Assembly (NCBI GenBank): GCA_033675265.1
Contig: JAUJYZ010001122.1
Coordinates: forward strand, 143,158-207,157
Source of the DNA: Actinostola sp. cb2023
Taxonomy: Eukaryota; Cnidaria; Anthozoa; Actiniaria; Actinostolidae
DNA length: 64,000 nucleotides
Reading direction: 5' to 3'
In this document: positions 11,239 through 24,300 of the stretch, one piece after another
How the letters are laid out: every line of letters begins with the position of its first letter
Position numbering within the stretch: position 1 is the first letter of the stretch
Notes under the pieces: model-generated
The model's database searches: none
The model's input: only the letters and a program-made list of their open reading frames with translations
Told to the model about the DNA's origin: nothing
Made by a program: the position numbers and the translations under genes

Positions 11239-14200
11239 ATGTCGGAAGACATCAGAAGGAAGAAGTCCGTACGAGGATCGTACAAAGGACATTGCACCCA
11301 GGACGTGAAGAAAGCAGAAAGGTTGATGACATCGGAATCATTCAACGAAGCCGAACTATCAGCGCTATTAGACAGACTAACAAGAAGAGCCGAAGAAATA
11401 TCGCATATGGATTCACAGATAGCCCTGTCCGTGGGTGAAGACGAACTGGAAAAGGAAACAGAAGACGCCTTGTCGTTCCAAGACACGATAACAGACTGCA
11501 AGTTCAAGATCATGCAGGTTCTGAAAATGAAGCAACAAGAAAACCCGGTGAGCTCTTTCCATAATAGAAATAGCATAGGAAAAGCAGCCGCTTCGCGAAT
11601 CAATGTTAATCTGCCAAAAATAAGCATCAAATCATTTAACGGAGACCAACTAGAATGGCTCACATTCTGGGACAGCTTTAGTGCAGCAATCGACGAAAAC
11701 ATTGAGCTGAATGACGTTGAAAAGATGAACTATTTACTAGGCATGCTCAAAGGAGAAGCAGCGCGCGCAATTGCCGGACTGCCGCTAACAAAAGAAAACT
11801 ACAGCAAGGCAATCGAGATACTTAAAGAGCGCTTCGGCGACAAGCAAAATCTGATCAACGCATATATGGAGTCTCTATCTAGGGCTTATGCGCCATCTAG
11901 CGAAACAACAAGCCTGCGAATATTCTATGACACTTGCGAAGCAAACATTCGCGGTTTAGAAGCTCTCGGCGTAACAACTGACTCATACGGCAGCCTTCTA
12001 ATCCCAATACTCCTGAAGAAACTACCGGAATCTATACGCTGCGCGATATTCAGAGCGGATCAATCGGCAGACAAGTCACTCGACAAGTTGCGAACCACGC
12101 TCCGAAAAGAAATCGAAACCAAGGAAAAGGGCCATCTATCATCGATGAACGACCACAAAGCACATGAAGAAGAACCACTAGTACCAACGGCAGGAGCAAT
12201 GTTATCTAGAACTCAACAACGAGCGCAAAACCCTAAACCACGCATTAAACCACGAAACTGCACGTTTTGCGACGGCAACCACCGTTCAGACAAATGTAAC
12301 AAAGTCACAACCATACAGGAACGATACCAATCACTTCAGCGACAACAACGATGCTTCAACTGCCTGGGCGTCAATCACATAAGAGCGAAATGCTTCTCCA
12401 AGGGGCGGTGCATGAAGTGTAAAAAGAAACACCACACATCAATCTGCGACGAAACATTACAAGATACCTCAAACGAAACAACGTCCCAACATGCGTCAAA
12501 CGCAGAATATGAGAACGCAGACCAGAACGATAAGCCTAGCTCAGAAGGCAAGAAAACACACATGGGAGCAACACAGACCGCATCTCATCCAAAAGGCGAA
12601 ATCCTGATGCAAACAGCTACGGCAAAAGCAACCGGCGATGGAGTGCGAGAGCTACAAGCACGCATCCTCTTCGACACGGGATCGCAAAGGACATTTATCA
12701 GCGAAGACATGAGAAACAAGCTAAACCTAAAAGCCATACGACAAGAACTCCTTGACGTGACGACATTTGGCACACTCAAAAGCAATAGAAGGAAGTACGA
12801 TGTTGTCACATTCACGTTACACGCGGAAAAAGAAAACCTGAGAATAACAGCACTCGCAACGCCAATAATCTGTCCGCCATTGTCGATCAAGATGAAGAAT
12901 TTCGAAATTCCCCCCGAACTAAAAGGTCTGAAACTAGCAGACAAAACAAACGGAAATCTGGAAGTGGACATCATAATCGGAAACGACCAGTTCGGTCAAC
13001 TGATCACAGGTAAAATGATCAAAACAAGCAATGAAGCCATAATAGCTATGGAAAGCAAATTCGGGTGGCTTCTTTCAGGGCCCACTTCAAGCAACTGCAA
13101 CAGAGACACAACGCGATGTCAACGAGCAGACATCCAGACGGTCGACACCAAGCTCGACAACATACTGACCAAGTTCTGGGAAATCAACCAAATCCCCCAG
13201 GAAAATGAAACTGACAGCTCAGTCATTAAAACGTTCGAAGAAACAATCCAATTTAACGCAGCAACGGGCAGATATAACGTCAAACTCCCATGGAAGAAAA
13301 ACAAGAATGATCTACCGTCCAACTTTAACCTAAGCATGAAACGACTAACCAGTCTACAGCGAAGCTTATACAAAAAGGACCCGGAACTTATCAAGAAATA
13401 CGATAGTCAACTCCTAGAGCAACTCCATCTAGGATTCATAGAGAAAGTCTCAGACTTAAATCATCACGAAGGAACACTGCACTACATCCCTCACTTCCCA
13501 GTGTTCAAAGCGGACAGTGCAACAACGAAGATGAGAATAGTATACGACGCCTCAGCAAAACTAACAGCCACATCGCCAAGTTTAAACGACTGCCTCCATA
13601 CTGGAGCAAACCTCATGCAGGATCTTACAGGAATCCTCATCAGATTCAGGAAACACAATGTAGCGTTCACTGCAGACATCGAGAAAGCATTCCTGCAGAT
13701 TGAACTCCACACTAATGTCAGAGACGCAACGCGATTCCTGTGGTTGAAAGACATCAACAAATCAGCGAGCGACCCAAACAACCTGCAAGCATATAGATTC
13801 TGCCGCGTCCTGTTCGGAGCATCGTCATCACCGTTTCTTCTAAGCGCAACCATACAGTATCACCTAAAGCAGAAAAATACATGGATAGCCAAGGATCTCA
13901 TAGACTCCATGTATATGGACAATGTAGTAACGGGCGCAGATTGCGAAGAAAAAGCTATAGAATACTACACACTGTCACGAAACTACCTACAGCAAGCAGG
14001 GATGAACTTACGCCAATGGGTATCTAACTCGTCAAGCCTCAACACAAAAGCAGGTGAAGACAACACTGCAGCAAGCCCAACAGTAAAAGTACTTGGACTT
14101 ACATGGGAGGCAAAATCAGATACACTATCGCTTTCAGTCGAAACGATGATCAAAGAAATCCGAGTAATAGACCGTATCACCAAACGAATCGTGCTAAGTA

Positions 14201-16608
14201 TCGCATCGAAACTATTCGACCCTTTGGGGTACGTCGAACCAGTTACCGTTAAAGCAAAGATAATGATACAAGAGTTGTAGAAGCAAAACATCACCTGGGA
14301 TCAGGAACTCACGAACGACTGCAAACAACAGTGGTTAAAATGGCTTCACGACATCGAAAACCTGAAATCACTTCAGATACCCAGACGATACTTCAATAAT
14401 GATGTCACCAATAAGCAACTCCACATATTCTGCGACAGCAGCCAACAAGCCTACGGAGCAGTAGCCTACCTGAGAGGAACATCAGGAAACAAATTGTATA
14501 CATGCCTGCTAATGGCTAAAACAAGAGTCGCACCTGTCAAGTCACAGACACTTCCTCGATTGGAGCTACTAGCAGCACTCGTAGGAGCAAACCTATCAGC
14601 ATACCTCGTAAAAACACTACAGCTCGAGAAGGAATGCGAAATTACCTACTGGAGTGATTCACAAATAGTATTGTCATGGCTGTCGTCGAACAAGAAACTA
14701 CAACAATTCGTCCACACTCGAATATGCAAGATAAAAGAAATCACAGCATCACACACTTGGAGATTTTGTCCAACATCGACAAATCCCGCTGACTTGTTGA
14801 CTCGCGGATTAAACACAGCGACCTTTCATCAGAACAAAACTCTATGGTTTAAAGGACCTTCGTGGCTTATAACGCCAGAGGAACAATGGCCAAACATTCA
14901 AACACTAAACCTTCTGACAGACGTTGAAAGCGCACAAATGGGAATCGCAACTGGCAAATCGGAGAGAATCCCAAGCATACTAAACTTGATTGACATAACG
15001 AGATAGAGCACCTTAAACAGCGCAATCAGAGCGACAGCTATACTTCTCCACTGCGTAAGCATTTGGAAACAAAGAAAAGAAAAACCGACTTTCACAAACG
15101 AAGCCATGCTAGAAGCTCGAGGTATGCTGTCAAAGACACGCAAAGAAGACGTTACGAGCAGGAAATACTCTTCCTGAAGAAGAACACCAAATCGAAGCAA
15201 CCCGCAATCATACAGCAACTAAGACTCTACCTCGACGAAAAGGATCTACTCCGTTGTCGTGGAAGGCTACAATACACAGAGCTACCTCACGATACAAAGT
15301 TCCCAATCCTGCTACCCAAAGACAACTACCTTACTACACTGATTATCCGAAACATGCACGTGATGGTCATGCACGGCGGAGTACGTGAAACATTGACGCA
15401 GATAAGGCAAACATTTTGGATACCGCAGGGTAGACAACTTGTTAAAAGAATCATTTCAAAGTGCGTCACGTGCCGAAAACATGAAGGACCACCCCTTCGT
15501 TCAGTGCCAACACCACCATTACCGAAAGAAAGAGTTGCGCAATCACAAGCTTTTCAATGCACGGGCATTGACTACGCAGGACCTCTGTACGTACGTAACA
15601 AAGACCAGACATCAAGCAAAGTATATATATGTCTGTTTACCTGTGCTGCCATTCGGGCACTACACCTCGAAATCGTCGAGGACCAAACAACAGAGGCGTT
15701 CCTCAGAGCATTCAGACGCTTCATAAGCAGACGAGGCGTCCCAGAAATCATCATTTCTGACAACGCCCAAACGTTTAAAGCTGGAGTGCAAGAATTTGAA
15801 ACACTAAAGAATAAAATCCTCGCAACTTCCGCATCACAACGGTTCCTCGCCAACAATGGCATCGCCTGGAAGTTCATAACAGCACCAGCTCCGTGGTGGG
15901 GAGGGTTTTATGAAAGACTGGTTGGAATGACCAAGAGATGTCTAAAGAAGACCATTGGAAAAGCTTCCTTAAACGTCATCGAACTCTACACAGTTCTCAC
16001 CGAAGTAGAGGCAGTACTGAACAGCCGAGCCTTGACTTACCCGTACGTGGAAATAAATGACGATCCTCCTCTTACCCCCATCACATTTTCTATGCGGTCA
16101 CCGACTTCTAACGCTACCAGACTCTAACGGTCAGGGAAGGGAAATCGATCCAGAATACAATCCATCTGAAACTTCAGCTAAAGACCTCAACAAGAGAGCC
16201 AAGTATCACGAATACGTCATCCAAGCCTTTTGGCGTCGCTGGCAGCAAGAATATCTGACTGGCCTGCGCGAGCAGCACAGCAAGCTACATCGATCTCCTG
16301 GCAACGCAGCTACAGTTAACATAGGAGACGTGGTACTGATCCATGACAGTACGCCACGTAGCCAGTGGAGAATGGGTGTCGTTACAAAACTGCACACCGG
16401 AATAGATGGAAATATCAGATCTGTTTCACTAAGAGTTGGTTCTAGAAGGGAACTATCAAGACCAATCGAGAAGCTCTACCCACTGGAAATACAAGATGGA
16501 AGTAGCGAAGATGACGTAACAAGAGCGGAAGAACATAGCCGTCCCGTTAAGACTCGCTGCCACCAAGGCAAAACAGAGAATAAAGGAACAATCACAGTGA
16601 ACATTTAG
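11239..16608 (+). pseudogene. BEL-B gag-pol polyprotein, interrupted
   Basis: The coding region starts at the ATG at 11239. In order it holds a DUF1759-type gag, three CCHC knuckles (about 12260-12470), an aspartic protease with DTGS (about 12670), RT with FTADIEKAF and YMDN, RNase H, integrase zinc module, the integrase core and a C-terminal domain. All three integrase acidic residues are present (GIDY, SDNAQ, YERL). It is broken by TAG stops at 14278-14280 and 15004-15006, a frame change near 15.1 kb, and an extra base in the C run at 16075-16079 that restores the first frame. The last segment ends at 16608. YMDN instead of YVDD is normal in this superfamily as I know it. Confidence 0.85.
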
Positions 16609-16675
16609 TTTTATGGTTACACTATCCTACTCGTGTCTTTATGTTGTATCGTATAATCGTGCCGGCCCGGTAGAG

Positions 16676-16807
16676 TGTCCTAAATGTCATGTAATTATCT
16701 GTAATTATCTACGTCACAGTGCGCGCGAGCGCAGTGTGTGTACGAGTCCTTCTAATAAACATCATGAACTAGGACCTCAAATCTGTCGTGTTACACTAAC
16801 CGTGACA
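16676..16807 (+). repeat. BEL-B 3' LTR
   Basis: 132 bp, one substitution from the 5' LTR. It is followed at once by BEL-A sequence. Confidence 0.9.
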
Positions 16808-16833
16808 GGATTGCTGAATTTTGAGAATGTTGG

Positions 16834-17100
16834 ATGAGATACTTCGCTCCCAACTTGCTGTCAAGAAATAAATGGTACCGAACAAGAGAGAATGTTCAAA
16901 TTGGAGATTTAATACTTCAAATCGATCCGAAACACAGACGCACGCAGTGGAAGATGGCTCTTGTTGTAGCCACATATCCTGGTAAAGATGGCCTAGTGAG
17001 GAAAGTGAGGATCAAGACCCAGACAGGGGAATACGACAGACCTATTCACAAACTCTGCCTGCTTGCAACCAACCAAGAGTTGAAACACAAAGACGAGTGA
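16834..17100 (+). pseudogene. BEL-A, C-terminal end of integrase after the nested insertion
   Basis: The frame continues the BEL-A polyprotein past BEL-B. It encodes the small beta-rich domain (GDLILQID...WKMALVV) that ends BEL/Pao integrases, and stops at TGA 17098-17100. The few codons between the 3' LTR and 16834 contain a stop in the relevant frame. Confidence 0.8.
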
Positions 17101-17171
17101 AGAACAATTAAGATACATTATATATTTTTACGTTACTGTTCATGTTACTCAATTAGTAGCTAATTTCCGCA

Positions 17172-18050
17172 CTGGAGGGGAGTGTTACGCACGCTCACCC
17201 GTTCTCAATCACATTAGTAACTAGACGCTCTTCTAGCGTGAAGTCGGGCTTCTAAATGAAATGTAACCTATTTGAACTAAATATAGATATCCTATAGTGC
17301 GATTTTCAGTGCGATTGAAACAGTTTTTGGTTGCTCGTCGTTGCATGACTCGAGCTCGATAGAACATGCTTTCCTTGCAATTTCAGTACTGCGAACTTTA
17401 CAGTATATCAGTAAAAACGTTAATAGCCCGACTTCACGCTACTAGAGCGTCCTGTTTCAATCTAAATTTAGATTTAGACGAGAAAAGACTTATATTTTGG
17501 CCCCTTGACCTCCGGTGCTTTCCCTGATTGGTTTGTGCTTTGTAATCTTTCTTGGCCAGACTTCATGTCTAGGTGCATGCGCTGTAGAACCCAATATGCT
17601 TTTTGGGGTCGACGAAGAAGAACGCTCTGCATTTCTAGAGTCGGGCTCCTTCCACAGGAAGCCCGACTAATTAATCCCTACTTCTGACGGGGGGAGAGGT
17701 TAATGGGGGGCTCGGATTACAGGCTTTCGCAAGCGTAAACCACGCGTTTATATCAATCCCCAAATAACTCTAAAGTCAACGACGTAAAAGACATTCAGCC
17801 GCCAGACAATCCCCAAACGACTTTGTGAGTATTGTAAGAACATTGTTGTTGTGCCTTTCCATAGATTCATTGTTGTATTTACGTGTACATTTGCAGTTGA
17901 CTTTATCTTCACTCTACCGATCGACCCCGTGTATTTGTGATGTAAGTTCAAGAATAAATAAGGGAAACTGGTGAAATCAGTGTGTGGTGTAAAGCTTAAA
18001 TTTAGTAACGGCCCGCCACGAGGACGCGAAACAACAGCAGCCCGGTTTTA
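17172..18050 (+). repeat. BEL-A polypurine tract and probable 3' LTR
   Basis: A purine run, GGAGGGGAG, ends at 17182 and is followed by TGTTACGC, a plausible LTR start at 17183. An AATAAA signal lies near 17952. The 3' limit is not visible because no matching 5' LTR exists. Inside lies an inverted repeat (about 17221-17255 against 17428-17455, word GAAGTCGGGCT) and a segment at 17455-17570 repeated in reverse at about 42795-42915, so younger insertions may be mixed in. Confidence 0.4.
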
Positions 18051-18236
18051 AGAAACCATTTTTGAGTTGATGTTACATGTGGCAGAGGTGCTATAAATAC
18101 CGTTTCATTTCATCATACTAGCTTGCTTGAGAAGTCTTAAATTAAGCTAAGCTTATTATTTTCTGGCAGTCAAACCATCACACCAAAAGTTTAAATTCGA
18201 ACTTGAAAAAGCTCTTGACGACACAGTTGCCGACAT

Positions 18237-19017
18237 CCTCAGAAACCCAGGGGCTGTAGGGGGAGGGGGAGGGGAAAAGGAAAGGGGTCGGAAAACAGCC
18301 CCTGGGGACAAACTCTTACAGAACGAGTTCCAGAGAAGTTAATGAGATGTGCTCTGATTGGCCACAAAAATATTTTGTGGCCAATCAGCAAAGAGCGGTA
18401 CGTTGCACGATGACAGATAGTGCGAAGACATCCGGTAGCCCGTTTTAACTTCAAAGTGCACGATTCCCATGTGGCAATATGTAGTCTAAATGCAGTCGTT
18501 TCCCTTCTTTCTGCATAGTTTCTGCATAGTTTCTGCATAGTTTTCCCTGGCGCCGTTTTTTGGGAGTTTCTCTCTCGTTTCAAAACGAAGAGCACAAAAG
18601 GTTTCCATACAGGAACATTGGGGTCAACTTTCTCGTTAATGATCACGAAATCTTCAACATTTCTTTTTCTTCTTTTATCGAGAGATTCTTTGCCACAAAC
18701 ATGGAAGCAGTCATTAACAGCCTTTTTAGAGGTTTTCTGAACTTCTTCCATACAACCAGACGACAACAAGCGTAGAATAGAATAGAATTTAGCGAGATCC
18801 ATCAGTTTGTATTCATGTATAAACAATGGCTCAGTGATAACTTCAAAGTGATAATTGATTTGGTTGGCAGTTTTTGTTAACAGATCGTTAAATCATTTAA
18901 TCCCATTAACCTTCTCTGGAACTCGTTCTGTAAGAGTATGTCCCCAGGGGCTGTTTTTCCCTCTTTCCCTTTCCTTTCCCCCTCCCCCCTACAGCCCCTG
19001 GGTTTCCGAGGATGAGT
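18237..19017. mobile_element. Long-TIR foldback element
   Basis: Bases 18237-18345 return as the reverse complement at 18903-19017, beginning AGAAACCCAGGGGCTGTAG. The arms are about 110 bp with small indels in a purine run. The roughly 560-bp interior has no convincing ORF. Similarity may extend a few bases beyond both ends, so the target duplication is unclear. Confidence 0.65.
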
Positions 19018-19404
19018 TGCCGAGAAAGTTGGACATTTTCTCCGTGCCGATGATCTTTTGGACAGATTGCACACGAAGTATTCTTCGTTTGCAACCACGT
19101 GGTATTTGGCGGATTACGAGTCGATTTTAATTTATACGGCTGTTCTCAAATTTCGAAATATTATTTTCTTTGCCAAATAAAATAAAAACCTTATGAGCTT
19201 GTAGAGCTATCAAATAACACGTCTGGGCCAAATTTTGGAGCACTAGAGCATTTCTTTACCGAGCTATGGGCGAACGAATTTCAAAATATTCCAGTGTGTT
19301 TGTATAGCGGCGCCATGTTGGAATACAACTGGATGTCTTCCAACATGGCGGCCAAGATTTCAAAAAATAAATTCAAGCTTAGAGTTGATATACATCACTT
19401 AATT
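19018..19404. other. Non-coding stretch between elements
   Basis: I see no gene or repeat boundary here. The palindromic phrase around CCAACATGGCGG at about 19313-19350 is a short local inversion. Confidence 0.4.
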
Positions 19405-21039
19405 ACTCGGGCCCTTCCGAAGGAAGCCCGAGTTATAAAATGGGCTTTCTTGTTTTTAGTTTTTTTTTTAGTTTTGTTTGGTGAAAGAATGAAGAAAGTA
19501 TGCGACGTATTTGATCGTATCGAGTTTCAAGATTACTCGGCAGATAAGGGAAAACAAACGACACACAGGACTCAAGTAGATTTGAATCTTAGTTTTGAAA
19601 GAAGCTGTAGATCTTCAAGCTATTAAAAGGTCAGGATTCTAGTTCATCGTTCAATGACTAGAAGTGGTAGAAGGACTAGAAGTTCGCTTAAAATATATTT
19701 AACGAAAACAAACGCGAGGGCGTTATCAGAACCATCTGACCTATGCAACCTCAAGACGTATCATGTACGTACTCACCCGACATAGTCTCCCTCGTCACTC
19801 AACTGTCACTGATTGTCATGACGTCAGAGAAATGATATTGTATTGAAGAAGCATGATTGACTGAAGCCTTGCAAACAGTCGAGCCAGTCGAGTTATTTTC
19901 AATAACTCATGATGGATGTTTATTTTATTCCACGTTTGAAAAATTCAGAAGGAAAAGGAATCGTAAAAATCGTACTTCAAAACTACATCAAAGCAAAGGC
20001 GAGCAAGGTCAATGTTCGAAAATCCGTGTTCTTTTCAGTACGATGACAGTTGTATGATCCTTGTGTGAGTCATACATCTATTACGCGACCTAATTTTAGA
20101 ACTGCCGCGTAGCGCTATTTAAAACAGAATTTCCACGCTCAAAACAGGTCGGTGAACGGCAAAAAATATAATCGAAATCAAAACGTCCTTAGATTTTAGG
20201 GATCTATTACAGAAGAAGAAGCTGAATAGTCGGGTATTATGACAATGACTGTTGCGTGACGAGAGAGATTATTTGTGTCGATGAGCATCGATAAAGATCT
20301 CCGACTGTTCGAGGTACGTATATGGTACATCTTTAAACGTACTTGAGGTCACTTGAGGTTGCATATTCATGGCGCCACAAACGGGTCGAATATTTTCCGA
20401 ACGCCTATCGAACTAAATCCGAAAGTATGATTCGCTCAATAAACGGATCAAATAGTTTCCGAGCGTATATCGAACTAAATCCGAAGTATTCTTCGCTCAG
20501 GGCAGATACTGAGATAGTGCTAAGTCATGGTCTTCGACGACTAGAAGTGAAAGAAGCAGTTGACCTGTGCAGAAGAGAAATTATGTTATATCCAAGGCAA
20601 GTCATCCATCAGTTCCTTTTCAATACGCTCTCACATACAAACGCATACGCCGATTCGTGTGGGCCCACTCTAAAAGATGTTGAGCGTTTTCGAAAGGGCC
20701 TTTACACGAACTCATCAAAAGCAACACCGCTCAACAAACAATAGTTTTCTGATTTGTACCTTGGTAGAGCGCTCAAGTGTAAACACGGCAGTAGTTTGCT
20801 CCAGCCGTATATAACAACTGAATGAACTGAGAGGGGAGAGGGGAGAGGGGAGAGGGGAGAGGGGAGAGGGGAGAGGGGAGAGGGGAGAGGGGAGAGAGGG
20901 GAGAGGGGAGAGGGGAACCGACACATATATACATAGTCTCCCTCGTCACGCAACTGTCAGTCATTGTCAGGTCCCTCCTCACGCAACTGAAATTGTCCTT
21001 GTCATAAGCCCGAGTGTACGCTCATTGAGCGTCTTGTTT
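19405..21039 (-). mobile_element. Family A element, copy 1 (reverse orientation, composite)
   Basis: The left end carries CTCGGGC...GCCCGAG around 19406-19433. The right end has GAGCGTCTTGTTT preceded by CTCATTGAG (21020-21039). Internal blocks match copies at 34.0-34.8 and 40.3-42.2 kb. A forward-oriented block at about 20220-20370 shows that two copies have merged. There is no long ORF and no transposase. Confidence 0.6.
20826..20917. repeat. GAGAGGG microsatellite
   Basis: About 12 tandem copies of the 7-bp unit GAGAGGG. It makes several frames look open on the minus strand (Pro/Leu/Ser repeats); these are not genes. Confidence 0.9.
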
Positions 21040-21324
21040 CACTATAAATAGAACTTTTAAACATGTAGAAAACTAAAAACATTTAATTTGGTACAAATTT
21101 GTTGTTTTCCACGACTTTTCACGGACGTGACTAGCGTTTGGTAAGAGTTGCGTGACACAATTCAAACTTCGAAAACTCGGCCACAAAACATCGAGTCGAA
21201 CTTAAAATTTCTACAATAATTCATATCACAATTCTCTAAAACACTGCCAAGAATCAAGTTGATAGGATTCATAACTAAATTTTAGAATTATTCTAATTAA
21301 TTCTCAAGGGGAAGTGACGTCAAG

Positions 21325-24300
21325 TGCAAACGAAGAATCCTGCCTCCAGAACAATTGAACGCAGATTAATACTGAAAACCGCCACCCAACTCTTTGGAAA
21401 AAATCATGAACGCCGGGGCAAAAATAAAGAGTAAGCGAAACATCCTTTACGGTATAATAAAACTGATCATTAAAAACATGGAATGTTATAAAATAATAAT
21501 TATTTCTTCTTATTTATAAATGTAGGAGCTTCTACCCTGACATTGCATTGGTAGAAGACAACGGCGAAGATGAAGTCTTATCGTCGTCAACTAGTTCTTT
21601 GGGTAAGTTTAAAAATACTCTGAGGAAGAAACCGTGAGAGCTTTTTCTTATATATTTATTATCTTATAATATTTCAGGTGACTTTGAGCTGCTACATCAA
21701 TCACCACAACACAAGCTGTTGAAGAAAGATCACAGAGGTGAGTGCACTAAACACTTATGACTGGTCCTGAGGGAAACAGTTAATTTTGTTTCCCTCGAAT
21801 CTCAATGTTTCCCGAGATGAAGTTGAGGAAAACATTGAGATTTGAGGGAAACAAAATTAACTGTCTTCCTGAGGGAGCAATCATTACATGTTTTGTGATA
21901 TCCCCATAGTCAAACACTGGATTGAATTATTGTGGTTATTTTGAAAACAAGACGACATAACCTTCCTTCGACAAGGTTTGTGAAGAAGGAGGACGATGTG
22001 CGATGTCTTGTCTTGATAAGCCATGTGGTTTGAGCCTTCAGTGATTATCTTAGCGGCCGGCACAGGGCGCATGCGCTGTAGAACCCAGTTGGCGGTTTGG
22101 AGCCAAAGACGAAGAATACGAAGAACGCTCTGCATCTTCCACAGGAAACCCGACTAATAATAATATTTAATATTTATAAAGCACAACTTTAACATATGGA
22201 TATGATCAAATGCACGTAAATACTCTAATAAGCAGTTTCTTTCAAATGTTGGCAAAACGGGTGGGCACTCACTTATTAGTGGGGGACATATTCCATTAAA
22301 ATACAGGAAGCCAGACTAATGAATAACTCTATAGTATTTACCAAATCAGTGGATAGCAATTCACACATTTTGAATTGCTCCTGTAACTCAGAATATCCTT
22401 CAATGGCTATTCACTTTTGGGATGAGATTCATAATGGCATCTCGTTTCACTACAGTCTCCGAGGACTCGCGGCTCGGTAAATATCCACCACTACTCACCT
22501 CCACTTCGGGGAATAATAAATTGTTCATTATGTTTTAATAAGTTGCTGAGTCTCCTAATCAATAATGTGTTTTTTTTAAGTATACGACACTCCACCACAA
22601 CTCACTACATGTACATTTGATATTTTATACACTCATTTCTAAGCTAATATGTTGTTGTTTTTCTGTGGGAGGAAAACCAGAGCCCTCATGTCCTTTAATA
22701 AATGTCCTTATCAGCCCAACTGAAAAAATGGGGAGGGGGTTCTTGTTAGAGGGTTTATTGATATTATGTTTTTATTAACTTAGGAGCTTTTATATATTTG
22801 TTTATTTATTTCTTTATCCATTTATTTGTTTGTAATCCATTTATTTGTTTATCCATAAATTTATTTATTTATTTAGATCATGAACCTGACAAACGATCTA
22901 CATGTAGAAGTGCACTCTTTACAGGTAAGCCACTCATATTGTATATATACTAGTTGTTTTAGACTCACTGGTAAATAGTATTATATGTATGTTGTTAACA
23001 GAATCCCCAAGAGAAGAGACAGTAGAAGAAGACATTAGACATGACAATGAAGTCCTCAAAGAGAAAATCAAGGAATTGGAGGATAAACTGAAAAGGCACC
23101 AACAGGTTTCAAGTTGTCTTGTTGGTCATCAAAATGACATGATTGGCATATACAAGTCCATCATCGGCAATGGAGATATGCTTGGCGGCTTGCTTTCCAT
23201 ATCAGAAAGAAAAGAAATCGAGCGTGAAATTTCTAAAGCAAAGCGAATTTTTGATCTTGGTATCCGTGAACAAAAGGAAATCAAGGATTTGCAGGAAATT
23301 ATTGATCCCTCTCTATTCAATAATTTACTTCAAAAGTTAAGGGAACAATGTCCCACCATAATTAATTTTCTGGAGCAATTTCTTTTATCAAGAAATGCCT
23401 CAAGGAATGTCAAAAAGACTGAAGTTGCCAAGATGAAGGCAGGAGTTCACCTACTATCTTCACTGTTAGATGTGCGAGATCAGAATGCCAAGAATGACTT
23501 ACAAGTGTTATTTGGCTGGCTATGCCTGTCATATGGTGCTGGACCAGCAATGACAGAACTACTCCAACACCTCGGATTATCAGAATCTTTTCCTGTTATG
23601 TAAGTATAAATTTGAGTGGAATAATAATTATTGTTTTATTATATAGACAACCACTGGATTGTGAAAAATATACCATTTGTTATTATTTTTAGTTCGCAAA
23701 ACCGGTCTACCATTGTTGAAAATCTCAATCTTTCTATACTCGTGATATAATATGAGCTGACAGCCAATCAGAGCATGCACTTGCTCATATCCAGTGGTTG
23801 TCTATATAATAAACACACATACATGTATGTACCATTCCGATGCAAGATACTCCAGTTTTGAGGTGTAGACACCTTTGTACTCCTTTCAAGACAAGACATG
23901 AATTTGTTTGGTATTAGTTTCAATTCTGTGTAAATTAAGTAGAAGCACCAATGAGATGAAAAAATGTTGACATTGGACTCTAAAGAAGTGCATTATTTTG
24001 TCAAGGAGTGCAGTAGTGTCTACATAAACATGTACATTTACCATTGAACTCAAAACTGAATTATGGCATTAAACTTAATAATAATAATAATGCAATTCCA
24101 TTTTGTTATTAGTGTTGGTATTTTGCAACATCAATTGCAAAACTACAAGGCCCTGATTTCGAAAAGAGTTGATGATAACAAACCAGTAATTACATATCAA
24201 GATAATATGCAACTGTTGCGAACATCTATGAGGCACCTTAGATTATCCAAACTACAGAAAGATAAGATGAAGCAAGGAAAGGTATGGGACTTCACTGTAA

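Larger units (their letters stand above)
11007..16807 (+). mobile_element. BEL/Pao retrotransposon B, full length, nested in BEL-A
   Basis: The element spans 5801 bp and is bounded by two 132-bp LTRs (11007-11138 and 16676-16807) that differ at one base. Both begin TGTCC and end TGACA. A primer-binding site follows the 5' LTR. The flanks are GGAAG and GGATT, so a 5-bp target duplication is only partly visible. BEL-A coding sequence lies on both sides, which proves the order of insertion. Confidence 0.9.

Noticed and set aside
11007..11438. Extension of the BEL-A frame past 11006
   Set aside because: This part translates the BEL-B LTR, primer site and gag start in a wrong frame.
19294..19626. 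110-codon frame
   Set aside because: It runs across the boundary of a family A element and has no motif.
20702..20982. Pro/Leu/Ser-repeat frames on the minus strand
   Set aside because: Produced by the GAGAGGG microsatellite.
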